Below, piece after piece: positions 21,875-32,299 of a DNA stretch of 64,000 nt; position 1 is the stretch's first letter, and every line of letters starts with the position of its first letter. A program made the position numbers and the translations under genes. The notes below the pieces were generated by a model. It saw only the letters and a list, made by a program, of their open reading frames with translations, made no database searches and was not told the DNA's origin. The DNA lies in assembly GCA_030533445.1 (NCBI GenBank), contig CM060081.1, positions 2,313,315 through 2,377,314 of the forward strand. Direction: 5' to 3'. Source of the DNA: Cyprinodon diabolis. Lineage: Eukaryota > Chordata > Actinopteri > Cyprinodontiformes > Cyprinodontidae.

Positions 21875-22471
21875 GGATTTCCTAAAAGCGCGCGCCTGCG
21901 AGTTCACGAGTCTACGGAAACCGCGGCAGACCAAACCAGATGAAAGTGCGCATTCAGCGTCTGCTCTTGATAATGCAAGCGTAGAAGAAGAAATGTGCTG
22001 TTTAACTGTGCAAAGAAAGAAACAACGAAAGAAAAATGTCTGAGGACTTCAGTGTTGAGGAAGAGCATGAGTTCTTTGCCGAGCTGAATGCGCACTTTCA
22101 TCTGGTTTGGTCTGCCGCGGTTTCCGTAGACTCGTGAACGCGCTTTTAGGAAATCCTATACACTACTGTTTATGCTCTAAAAACATTCTAAATGACTTCG
22201 TTTCGAGTAAATTATGGACGCTACCCACTCAGGACACTTGGAATACATTGGACGAGCAGTATGGAGGAATATTGACACGTTTTTTGTGGACTTTTATGGA
22301 CCTTTCTGCCTCGGGCGCCATAGACCTCCATTATTTGAATGTCAGCAGACAGCAAGAAGCCTCCCAGATCTCCAGATGCATTTGAGATATCAAAAAAGTA
22401 CTCCAGAGTGTTGTTCAGCATGGGGGTGAGTAGAAAATGAAGGCTAATCATGTTTTGGGTGTACTATTCCT
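21875..22471 (-). mobile_element. palindromic TTAA-target MITE, copy 2, one arm truncated
   Basis: It is the reverse complement of the complete element at 32424-33336. The right end GGGTGTACTATTCCT is followed by TTAA (22472-22475). The left arm begins only at about 21875 (ATTTCCTAAAAGCGCGCG), so most of that arm is lost. The loop contains the same short frame beginning MSEDFSVEEEHEFF as the other copy. The short frames of 60-90 codons around it are shadows of the repeat. Confidence 0.85.
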
Positions 22472-22505
22472 TTAACAGAGGCAGGAATCCATGTTAGGAA
22501 TCCAG

Positions 22506-23228
22506 TTTATGTGGGTTGTGTTTTGGGTTGTGTTCTCCCTCCACCACCAGGTGGCTCCCTGTTCTCGTTGGCACTTCCACACACCTGCGGATGGTTGGCT
22601 CATTATCTGAGCACTCTTAAGCGGTGGACTGCCACTACCTCGACGCCAGAGTGTTTACCAGTTTTGGGTACTCTAGCAAAGATGAGTTTAGCTGAGTCTG
22701 AGTCTTTGTCTCTCTGAGTTCTAACCTTGTTTTTGTCTTTGCCTCTGGGCAGGAAGTCAACCTACAAACTGGATGTTTGGCCTTCTCCCCCTGAAAGGAT
22801 CGTTTTGTGCTTCACATTGAGCAGGGGATAAATCTCCACATGTACTGTTCAAGTTCTCCTGGAAATCTAAGTGGCAGTCTGCTCCATTGATCCTCAAGGA
22901 ACCTACCTAGCCAAAGTAAAACCTGTCCGCCCTCCAACGAGTCAACCAAGTTTTGCAATAACCCACACCGACTGGATTCTGGGAAGTACACCTTCTGGGA
23001 AACGTGAGTCCCGTTTCCTCTTAGTTGTTGCAAGTCATCGTTCAAGTTTCCCGCGGAACCTGAACTAAACTCTGAACTTACCTTCTCACTTCCAGTTCCG
23101 GTTGACCAACTCTCTGAGTTACCCTGGATCCAACGCATCGTGTTTTTTCAATAAACCTGTTGAACTTTTACTCTGGTTCTCTGAGTGGTTTCCTGCATGT
23201 GGGTCAGATCCCTTAAAAAGAACATGAC
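22506..23228 (+). mobile_element. possible solo LTR of a retrotransposon (tentative)
   Basis: The stretch begins near TGTGGGTTGTGTTTTGGG and ends near AAGAACATGACA, giving TG...CA ends. An AATAAA signal lies at about 23149 (CAATAAACCTGTTGAAC), near the 3' part as expected for an LTR. No flanking 5 bp duplication is certain, and no internal coding region is present. It could equally be a truncated retroelement. Confidence 0.3.
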
Positions 23229-24027
23229 AATCCAAAATCCAACTTAAAATTTACCACAAACCAGAACCATGGAGACATCAGGGGAAAACAATCACGAGAA
23301 GTGAGGGTAAGACAAGGTAAGACGATGTAAGACGAGGAACCAGCACTGAAGAACTGCACAAGGAGAGTATTTATGGTTATGAACAAAGAGAGGACTAACA
23401 AGCAGATTGGGAGCAGGTGTGAACAGAGCAGTCTGGGGAGGAGCTAAGGAGAAGAAGACCAACACAAGATGGCAACAAATAAAAGCCTAAGAACTCAAAT
23501 CTATCCAGAAAATACAACAAAATAGGAATCAAACCAATAAAACTAGAAAGTATGAACCAAAGTAAAACATAACAGAACCAAGACCATGACACAGATAGTT
23601 AATTTTACCCTTTGACCCCTGAATGTATATACAATTTAAAAAATGTTTTTAAACTTTAGTTGCCAAACTAGAGTGTCACGCTGTGTTAAGGTTTGTCTTG
23701 TTTAATTATTCTATATCAGATTTTTGTAACTATCCATGACCAAGCACCTTCATTTTGTAATGCCTTGCACTTAATGTCTATCTTGGTGGAAGTAACTAAA
23801 AAGTAATCAGTAATCTATTACTTTACAAAGATAGTAATATTGCAAGGAAAGAATAAGTTCTGGAAAAGGTAACTTGTAATATTGTAATGTTCTTTGCACC
23901 TTTTGGCTGTATTTTGCCTCGTTGCTCTCTTCTGCTTTGCTCCACCTAATGCACATTAGCTCTTATCACATCCACCTGTTCCTGCTGTTATTTAAGCCTC
24001 TAGACCCCAGCATTTGGTGCCAGATTA
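23229..24027. other. no gene recognised; possible further LTR-like sequence
   Basis: A segment at about 23222-23592 reads, on the minus strand, as TGTGTCATGGTCTTGG at one end and may be another LTR-like unit. I cannot confirm ends or duplications. There are no coding domains. Confidence 0.3.
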
Positions 24028-24218
24028 CAGACATGGGCAATGTGGAGTCAACAAGTCATCTCCATATCATGTATTTAATCTACCCAGCCAATTAACCAGG
24101 TGAGTCCAATCTGCACAGGTTAATTCACGGTGAAGGTTGGACTCACCTGCTTCAGTGGCTGGGTAGAACAAATACATGACATGGAGATGACTTGTTGACT
24201 CCACATTGCCCATGTCTG
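24028..24218. mobile_element. hAT MITE with near-perfect hairpin and 8 bp duplication
   Basis: A 191 bp element. The left end CAGACATGGGCAATGTGG is mirrored by the right end CCACATTGCCCATGTCTG, and the arms stay paired for about 80 bp (AGTCAACAAGTCATCTCC). A perfect CCAGATTA duplication flanks it (24020-24027 and 24219-24226). A clean, recent-looking insertion. Confidence 0.92.
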
Positions 24219-24226
24219 CCAGATTA

Positions 24227-25786
24227 TTTAAGACTACCTCTAGACTTCCCAGTGTTTAGCTCTCTCTGTTCCTGATCTGTTTTCTGTCCAGGAACTTCTG
24301 AGTTTTCGACTGCCTCTGTTCTGGTCTTTCTGGACTGTTACCTGGAGTTCCGCCTGCCGTCGACCCTGGAAATTTCTTCTGACCACGGCATTGTGCCGGC
24401 TCAGTAAAAAGCAAAGGAGTTCTGTTTCTCTGGACTTCACTCCTTCTGGACACGACTGAACTTTTCCAGGTTGGTGGCTTTCATCCTCATTATTATCCAT
24501 TGTTTGAATGTTGAAGTCACTGACCTGAGCCTCTACTCCTGCAGAGTTCCCAGTGAGCCCTCAGCAGCAGACGAGTATCCAAATGTTACTCTAATTGAAT
24601 ATATCACTCTTTTTTAGCAGAGCTGTTATACCGACGGCTAAATCCAATGAATATCCAATGAACAATCATACTTTCAACTTGTTCAGTCAGGAGCGAATTT
24701 GCTGTCATGCTGATCAGTATTTTAGACATCACCCATTGTTGAAATGAAAACTCTTTTCTTGAACCATTTATGAAAGTGGAAAGAGCTGCTGCAGTAAGGC
24801 TGGTTTATTAAACCCAAAGACTGATTAGTGACGAGGGAGAATACAGAGCTCTACATTGGAGGAATGATGGTTAACCCGAAAACAGCGAGAGAAAAAGTAA
24901 TCAACCAATTACACTTGACCAGCCCCCCCTCTGATTAATGGAGGCAGAACAAAGACAGAAGTCGGAGGTAGAGAAAAGGTGATAGCTTTATAAAGAAGTT
25001 GTTGCTAGCAGAAGTTGCAACATCTTAAACACGCATATATGGTGAGTATACATTTTGTTCTTGAGTACTTTACAAAGGCTTTAATTTGCATGTTGAAGCA
25101 AGACTTTAACAGGCTGCTGTGATGCAGATATGCAAACATGACAGCTCATAAATCGCTGAACCCCATGTGTTCAGTCGTCAACAAAATCAAGATTAGAGGT
25201 GTCATCTAAAGCTTCTTTCAGAAAACAAATGAGGAGAGCATGGAGATTGGATGGTTATGGAGCTTTGAAGCCAGTCTACTTGTGCCCCTGTGGTTCACTC
25301 AGAAAGGAAGATTTACGCAGAGGAAGCAGCGAGCGGCACGTTTCCAGAAGAAGAAAAACAAACACGCCCAAAGAGAAAAGTTTCAGTTTGACCCTTCTGT
25401 GCTCCCCTTCCCTCATTTCCTGCTTCATGCTGGTCAACACGTCTGTTTAAAATGACATTATATAAAACAATGCATCCAAGACATAACTTTATAACTTCCC
25501 AAAGACAAAAAAACAACAGTTGTAGCATGGGCTAAGAAATGTAAATTTTTACTAATTAATAATCTTTCTGTTTCATAATGAGGGGGAATAGGAAGGCAGC
25601 TTATTTTGGTTTAAAGAGAATCTCTTTATGGTTCTGCATGTGCAGGAATATTTGTTTTACAGCAGAGCTCAGAACGAGCAAACAGTTGAAAGCCTCCTGC
25701 AGCTGATGTTCTCTAATTAAGGAACACCAACTGTGAAATATCTGCAGAAAAGATCATTTTTGGCTACAAAGGTCTGCTTACCAGAT
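24227..25786. other. no gene recognised
   Basis: Several short overlapping frames at 24240-24500 and 25199-25528 lack domains and look like chance. A poly-purine stretch near 25320-25370 is lysine/arginine-rich in two frames. No RNA gene or transposon end was identified. Confidence 0.4.
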
Positions 25787-25790
25787 TTAA

Positions 25791-26591
25791 AGGAAAAGTC
25801 GCTCATATTCAGAATTCAAACTTCTGAAAGTTCTTTAAATCTGAAATGATTCCATCCTGTTCAATAAATGATCAGTGTTTTTAATTCAGAGTAATTTTCA
25901 TGTGAATGTGCTTTACTGGAGGCATCCATGTTTGTCAAAGAACACTACTGCCACCTACTGGTTTGTGACGTCACGGTGCGGTATCGGCTGTTGATCAAGT
26001 CCCAGTGCTGTATCTGGTGTTTGTCACAACGCGCTATTATCCAAGTCATCTTGAAAACATTCTTCTTCCAAATGTTGGCTACATATTACGGGTTTTTTCT
26101 CTGGCCAGAAGTTCGATGGCAAATCCTCCCTCTTCAAGTTGGCGATCCAACGACCAACCCGTCCGTGGAGGATCAGGAATCAGAAAGGTGGAAGAACTCT
26201 TTTTTCCACTTTTACCCGATGTATTCCAGCATCCAGCTGCCATGCACGTGGGCATTGTCAGTTTCACTATAGCTCTGGTGAATTTCAATGGTGAAGTCCT
26301 CTGGAAATCTTCAATAATTATAGTTGATTGCAGATGTGTCTAGTAGTTCCCATTGATTTAGCTTGTAAAGCGGGGAGAATGGCGCTAGGCTTACCGCACC
26401 GTGACGTCACTGCTGGAAGATGGCAGGAGGGGAGGGGCTACTATATTTGGGCAAAAATGGCCGCTCCCAGACTCAGTGATTGCAACGAAAATTATTGTTT
26501 TAACCCTAAATTGATGAAATCATTGCGAACATATTAGTTTTAGGTATAAATAATGATCCATTGATTATTCCTGGCTGACCAGACTTTTCCT
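25791..26591 (-). mobile_element. TTAA/THAP (Kolobok-like) element, copy B, complete
   Basis: 801 bp. Ends AGGAAAAGTC and GACTTTTCCT are perfect inverted repeats, and TTAA flanks both sides (25787-25790 and 26592-26595). The minus strand carries a frameshifted THAP zinc finger (26024-26255). A subterminal block with GTGACGTCACGGTGCGGTA (about 25966) recurs inverted at about 26390-26410. TTAA duplication plus a THAP domain points to the Kolobok superfamily. There is no catalytic domain, so it must have moved with a transposase supplied from elsewhere. Confidence 0.88.
26024..26255 (-). pseudogene. THAP zinc finger, one frameshift, copy B
   Basis: The minus strand opens at ATG 26255 with MPTCMAAGCWNTSGK, giving the first Cys-x4-Cys of a C2CH THAP zinc site. 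It continues through STFLIPDPP and then shifts frame to RWIANLKREDLPSNFWPEKK, with the conserved Trp, and ICSQHLEEECF, which gives Cys-x2-His. A TGA at 26024-26026 ends it about 75 codons after the start. Order and spacing of Cys, Trp, Pro and Cys-x2-His match THAP domains, which bind DNA in P, Kolobok and host THAP proteins. The identical frameshift in copies A and C shows it predates their amplification. Confidence 0.75.
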
Positions 26592-26595
26592 TTAA

Positions 26596-27999
26596 CAAAC
26601 ATAGGAGCCAACATGAACCGACTTCTGCAAATTATCTCATTAAAGAAGCCGATCTAATAACCAACTTAATAACTTTTATTGGAATAACTTACTGGAAATT
26701 TAATTTTACATCATTTAGAAAATAGTTTAAGGAAACAATGATCTCCATAAAATAAATTGTGGATGGCAGCCAGAATGGGAAGCATCTGCATTATTAACAT
26801 TTACATAATAATGTGACAACAACATGGCGGCGCGTTTCAAAATGAGATCCTGGAAGAAAATTTAGGCTGCTTGACGTAAAATCAAGTCTGATATAACTGC
26901 TAATGAAGCACGTCTCCATGCAAAATACGCTGGGACTACGTTTCCTCGCTGAGAGAAGAGTCATATCAGAGATTATCTGAAGAAAGATATAGAGTAAATA
27001 GATCCTCTTTGAATGGAGTTAACCTCTACAACATTACAGATCCCAGTGGAAGCAGGTTATTGAAGATTAAAGACTTTAATGATTGAAATCTGTCACTTTG
27101 TGTTTTTCTAGTCAGAAATCTCCATGGGGAAGTTATATAACTATAGATATATAAATGGTAGATCTTCTTCCAGGATCTACAGGTACAGAATAAATGCCAA
27201 GTAAGAAATAAGGACTGGAAGTTTCTGTACAGTGTGTATGAAGACAACAAAATGATAACAATGAAGATGTTTCTTTCACACATTAAAAGGAAATCTTTGT
27301 TAATTCAGTATTTTTTCCTCAGGTGTAACTGAAACAACAAAAAAAGGGACAAAATGTTCATGAAGTCATTTTTATTTTGGTGTTTTTCTATTTTTTCACA
27401 TGAAATACAGCCACAAGAAAAGGCAAAGTGTGTTTTTTATTGTTAAATTAAATATGAATATGTAGAATTAATATTGATAGTATTTCTGTAATAAACATAT
27501 AAATAAAATATTTACATAGACTGCCAACCTAGCTAAAAATCAGGGTTATTTTTCATTAAAGAGTTCAACGACGCCTTCGTCTGGAAGGGCCGACACCGAG
27601 GAATAAAGTAACGCATTAAATAGGGATTTAGTTATCAGATAGTTAAATATAAAGACATCTAAAATCAAACTGTCCATGATTGTTTTAACTGAACATGGAC
27701 ACGACGGATCAGCTGGAAATACTGAGCCAACGTTTCCGAACCGAGCCATGGCTCCATGCATCTAACGCTTCTAAGTGCAGTTCATGACGTTCGGTCTAAA
27801 AGCTGCATGGAAACAACCGACCGCTGGAAAGTCAGCCCCTTTAAGGAGTGAAAAAACACAGGCAGGTGGAATTTGTTGTAAAGTTGGACTGGGATTGTAT
27901 TTTTGTCATGTTAATGCAGGTCATCCAATCCGAAGTTCTTCCTACTGCTGCGAAACGTCTCAGTGATGCTGCGTTCTGGGCACCAAAGTGTCTGGTTTA
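26596..27999. other. no gene recognised
   Basis: AT-rich intergenic DNA. A minus frame at 27026-27283 and a plus frame at 27775-27966 have no recognisable domain. No transposon ends were seen until 28000. Confidence 0.4.
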
Positions 28000-28719
28000 A
28001 GTCGGGCGTAAACTGTACGATATTTCCAATTGTTGCATGCAGCTACAGCTCGCACTGTACGATGACACCACAGGGTTTAAAAGTTCACAACTCACGGTGT
28101 TCTCACGCTGTGCGACCCGACGCTCTGATGCGATCTACCTGCTCTCACTGTACGTCTAAAAACCAGGTGGGACTCAGCTCCGCAGTGAGACGGCGCTACT
28201 CGGACTCGTCTATCTGGAAGCCGAACAAGTAGCAGAGGAACATGAAGCTCACTAGAGTGAAACGCTGCCTTGGATATTTATGCAATTTTTGGCTGAAAGC
28301 TCTAAAAAGAAAAGGAGACGATGTATTTGGACAAAGACATGGCTGAGCTAACGTGGCTACTACGGTCTGTCAATCTGACAGAAAGAACTCCCTTTCACTC
28401 ATTGCCCCCCCCCCCCCCCCCCCCCCCCCCATGCTTCTGTTTTCCGCTGAGAGAAAGAAGAAGAAGAATCCTTGTTTGCGCACTGAGCAATTTGCCCACG
28501 ACCACCTTAGGACGGCAGACTGAATTTTAAACATGTTTGATTTTCTCCAAACCTACAATTCCTGTTGGGGAGGTGGTCGTTAGAGGCTGATCGCCTCGTT
28601 ATCCCCTGTTTACTACACCACGCACCATCAGGCTGAAAGTTGGCCTTATCAGAAAATTCCTAGCATGACTATAGACTTAGAGAAAAGGGTAAAATAAATC
28701 ATACAGTGTATGCCAGGTT
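28000..28719 (+). mobile_element. PIF/Harbinger-type element, copy 1
   Basis: It starts AGTCGGGCGTAAACTGTACG after TTA and ends CATACAGTGTATGCCAGG, so the ends are inverted. It is collinear with 43883-45333 and, in part, 46811-47213. A short plus-strand frame with AAAAGAAAAGGAGACGA corresponds to the basic Lys/Arg run of copy 2. A run of about 24 C (28407-28430) interrupts it. Non-autonomous; right end position approximate. Confidence 0.7.
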
Positions 28720-29203
28720 TTACATGCAAAGTCCATGGGGGACAAAGTTGAGAGGTTCGAGCATCCAGAGCGCTGCATCCGAGTGTTCTGGCGTCTGAGC
28801 ATCTGAGCGTTTGACGCTGGAGTTCAGTAAATTGAACTTTTCCTGCCGGACGCCAGAGCGTCAACCAATCAGGAAAGCTGATCCAGGATTTCTTTGGCAG
28901 AGATAGACTCTACCTGCAAGCTGTCATCTCTTCTGCAGACATTCTGCATATGAACAATAAATAAATATCAAGGAGTTAAACTCCAATGGTTAAATAAAGC
29001 AGGTAGACTGGATTGTTATGTAGAAGGAACAGAGAGCAGCTCTGATCATTATTGCTGCACTAAAACACTTTTCATGAACTATGGAGAAACAGTTTATAAA
29101 AACCCAAATTAAGTAGAAATGTTAAAACCAGCTGATGAAAAATATTGGATTATATATTCTGGTTCTTTCAGTTTTTATCACAAACCTTCAAAACTCTTTC
29201 TAT

Positions 29204-29366
29204 GGGCAGTGGTTAGCGCGCACGGCCCATGTAAGGAGGCCATAGTCCACGACAGCAACCCGGGTTCGGATCCGGCCTGTCGTCCTTTCCCGCATGTCTC
29301 TCCCCCCCTCTTATACCTCCTTTCCTGTCAGCCTACTGTCGAAAAAAACGAGCCACTCGTGTCGTA
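29204..29366 (+). mobile_element. tRNA-derived SINE with 14 bp target duplication
   Basis: 163 bp starting GGGCAGTGGTTAGCGCG, with a box-A-like TGGTTAGCGCGC and a box-B-like GGTTCGGATCC about 45 bp downstream, the internal RNA polymerase III promoter layout of tRNA genes. It is flanked by a perfect 14 bp duplication AAAACTCTTTCTAT (29190-29203 and 29367-29380), as expected for LINE-driven insertion. The lack of a full cloverleaf and the presence of a 3' tail argue for a SINE over a tRNA gene. Confidence 0.85.
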
Positions 29367-29594
29367 AAAACTCTTTCTATTCACTCCCAGCCGCTACGAA
29401 CGGCAGCAGGAAATCCCCCACAGGCTGATGAGCAGAGGATGATTGGAGATGGACTTTCTAAATAAAAACATGTTGAAACTATTTTTCCAACTCATAAAGT
29501 CAATCAAGCCGAGCCGCTCTCTAGCTGGAAGCTACAGAACAGAGCAGATAAACAACCAGAGCGACGAGCAGCCTGTGGTGTGAACGCAGCATTA

Positions 29595-30219
29595 GGCCCC
29601 GTCCACACGAAGCCGAACCCTGGCCTAAACGCACCAAACCAGCCTCTCATCCACACGAAGCCGGCGTTTCGGGGGTCTGTAAACAATCTTTTTTTTATTC
29701 AGCCTTCAGAGTGGAAAGATTTTGAAACGCCGTTTTCGCGTTTCCATCTTTAAGCTCTAACCGCATTTTTTTTTTTTTACACGCATGCGTCATAGCGTCG
29801 CCTCTAAACACGCATGCGCGACACAGTATCACAACAACAATGGCGCCGTACTGTGTTGAATGGTTGCTGCTCATGCTACTCACCCTGCTGTCGGGCTTAC
29901 AACAGAATCTTCTTCTTCTGGAATATCTCCAGGAAGAACAGAGCAATATAGACGACATAGTTCAGCACCTGAATCTGACTGAACCACGAAAATGGACCCG
30001 CAGGGCAACCATGTATAAATATTAGTGCGCATGCCCAACATTTCGTCGCCTATTTTTGCTTTGGCACCACAGCGCCACTTACAGGCCTGGCATACATTTT
30101 GCAGCGTTTTCATGCATTCGTGTGGACGATCACATTTATTTTACGTCTCCGTCTTTACGACAAACGTTCTGGAAAATATTAGCGTTTCGTGTTCGTTTTG
30201 ACTTCGTGTGGACGGGGCC
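29595..30219. mobile_element. PIF/Harbinger-like MITE (GGCCCCGTCCACACGAAG ends)
   Basis: 625 bp. The left end GGCCCCGTCCACACGAAG is a perfect inverted match to the right end CTTCGTGTGGACGGGGCC, flanked by TTA on both sides (29592-29594 and 30220-30222). A 3 bp TWA duplication is the PIF/Harbinger habit. A plus frame at 29840-30025 (61 codons, Leu/Glu-rich, ending near a RRATMYKY segment) may be a transposase remnant, but I do not recognise it. Confidence 0.82.
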
Positions 30220-30222
30220 TTA

Positions 30223-31941
30223 GTGATTCAATAATATCTTAGCATCTTCAATATTGTTCAGTTTTCATTAGAACTCATGAACTCATTTCAGTCTGGACAC
30301 CATGTTCTTTTCTCATTCCTCCATGTCCAGAGGGGCAAACAGTCGCTTTGCTCCAAACATTTAAGCTTCTTGAGGGGTTTCAGGATAAACGGATCGACCA
30401 AAGAACCCTGAACCCCAAAGATCCGCTCTGACCGTCTAAAACATGCGTGCCTATGTTACAAGGATTGGATTCTTCCTTCGGTCTTGTATCCAAACAGGGA
30501 AGCCCCTTTAGATTTAATATTCGTCTTTAAATAACCTGAACTCAACCAGGAGAAGAACAGAAGCTGAGTCATCTGATTTCCAATCAAAGCACTACTTAAA
30601 GCCTACTTGTTTATGAGGAACTAAAATCCTCTTTTGGTGTCTTTTGCTAACAGGGCTGGAAGTTTTTTCCGGATGGCGTTTTTTCCATGTTTTTTTTGCA
30701 GCCGGAAGAAACTTGAAAGGTCAAATTTACTGAAAAGTTTTGTTTGTTTTTGTGAATATTTTTGCCTTAATCAGGCCCAGATCCAGTAATAACCATGAGG
30801 TGGGGTTTAACATCTATAAAGCAGGCATGAAGAGCAGAAGAAATGAAAGAAACAGAAAGCCAGCTGGTTGAATCTGAGGATACAAGAAAGCGTTTTCCTA
30901 CCATTTAAAGGCTGTTAGTAAATGATCACTTCTTTATTAAATATGTCATTCCCTGATGGGTTTTCTCTGCTGGGTTTCTCCTCATGTAGCCTGGTGGATA
31001 TAGTGAGTTGACTTTTCAATGGAACTCTCCCAGTTCTCCAAAATATGATTTATTACCAGGACTTTCTTCCTGCTTGCTAAACTACATTTTTCAGTTTTTC
31101 GTGTTATTTTTTCCAGCATGCACCGAAACAATCTTTTCTCTCTCATTACCTCAAAGATGGACTTTTTTAGAAGAACCTAAGAGGGGCTGCAGCCTGCGGA
31201 GCCACTGGATCAAAACAATGAATTGAAGATAGGAGACAAACATGTTGAAAAAGCGCCTGTGTTCAGATTTAAGATGGTTAACGAAAGCCAAAGCAAATGT
31301 TGACAGACCAGATCAAAGTCAAAACAGGAGGGAGGTTGTGCATAGTTTCAAAGGGGCACGGAAAGGTGTGCCAGGAAAGGTGTACAGCATTCCTTAGGAT
31401 TCGCTCCATCATCTACCAGCTGGGAGGAAAAATAAAAATCGTTCGTTGCGCAAGTATCAATATGATAAACATATCTGCCAGCATCCAGTTCAGATTAACG
31501 GTGAGAGGCTGATACGTGACGGGATGGCGTGGGAGTGATGTCATCCCTGTTGGATTCGGTGGGAGGCGTCTCAGGCAGAGCAGCAGAGAGATGAACGGCA
31601 AACATACACAAAACAACAACATCCAAAGCTGCCTTGAAGGCACACTTCAAGTTAGTGTGGATAAGGAGCAGACCCGGCGCCATGGAGACTTCTTCTTCTC
31701 TGTGTCCCTCCATCACCTCCAACAGATCCCGTCATCAGAGCTGAAAACGCAAATTAAAGGCTTGTGGTCTAAGATTCGCCCATGTTCTTCCACTTCATTC
31801 CTTCAGGAGAGCCTCTCCACAAAGACCCTCCTTTTTGTTGCGTGTAGCAGGTGTTAAATATTCATATAATCAAGTGTGTCTTGTGTACGGTGAGGTGGCT
31901 AATAGGAATAAGACCGAGTCCTGCGGTGCGGCGCGGCTCCG
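30223..31941. other. region just downstream of nfasc; probable 3' UTR at its right end
   Basis: The nfasc stop codon is at 31942-31944 on the minus strand, so the 3' untranslated region should extend leftwards from 31941. Candidate minus-strand AATAAA signals occur, for example at about 31048-31053. I cannot tell which is used. The small frames between 31008 and 31857 have no domains and are probably not genes. Confidence 0.45.
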
Positions 31942-32170
31942 CTATGCTAAGGAGTAGATGGCGTTGACAGGAGAGGTGGCCTCAGAGCTCTCGTTGCCCT
32001 CCGTCTCATCCTTGTCCTTCTTCACGGTGTACTGACCAATGAAGGAGCCGTCCTCGTTGAACTGGCCGTCGCCTCCTTCCCCGTAGTCCACCAGGCTGTC
32101 ATCGCTCTCCTTCACGTTGCCGTCCAGCGAAGTCTGGCTGCCCTGCAGAGGCTTGTTGTCCTCGTCGCTG
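31942..32170 (-). CDS. nfasc: neurofascin terminal coding exon (cytoplasmic tail)
   Basis: The last exon of neurofascin, a neuronal and glial adhesion molecule of the L1 family. It reads [17 protein letters not shown], then [20 protein letters not shown], then [18 protein letters not shown] and ends with NAIYSLA and TAG (31942-31944). SFIGQY is the ankyrin-binding motif whose tyrosine phosphorylation releases ankyrin G; the C-terminal Tyr-Ser-Leu-Ala fits a PDZ-binding tail. The acceptor is ATCATTGCAG at 32171-32180, with a second AG three bases inside, giving a NAGNAG choice. The exon is 229 bp and enters in phase 2, matching the preceding exon end at 42198. The residues are nearly identical to mammalian neurofascin as I know it, so the assignment is firm. 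Whether this is the a or b paralogue of teleosts cannot be told here. Confidence 0.97.
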
Positions 32171-32299
32171 CTGCAATGATGAACATAGAAGGTAGAGATG
32201 AAAATCCAACACCAGCCCAGATGGATGGACAAAATACCCGTCTGTTTTTATCATTTTTATCCAGATCAGCAGGCTGATCAATATATTCTGTTTCAATTA

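Noticed and set aside
21875..22471. Loop inversion between the two palindromic TTAA elements
   Set aside because: The loop is inverted relative to the other copy, but the small arm asymmetry (extra CGCAGGCGCGCG) is inverted too, so the whole element is simply inserted in the opposite orientation.
24000..24230. CRISPR-like array or regulatory dyad from the inverted repeats near 24.1 kb
   Set aside because: The repeat is a single hairpin with an 8 bp target duplication and hAT-type ends; a MITE explains all of it, and the genome is vertebrate.
29204..29366. Functional tRNA gene
   Set aside because: Box A and B motifs are present, but there is no full cloverleaf or anticodon arm I can fold, and a long target duplication flanks the unit, which fits a SINE.
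30223..31941. A neighbouring contactin-2 gene (which follows NFASC in mammals)
   Set aside because: I looked for Ig/FN3 coding segments on the minus strand below 31.9 kb and found none; if synteny holds, the gene would start beyond the left edge.
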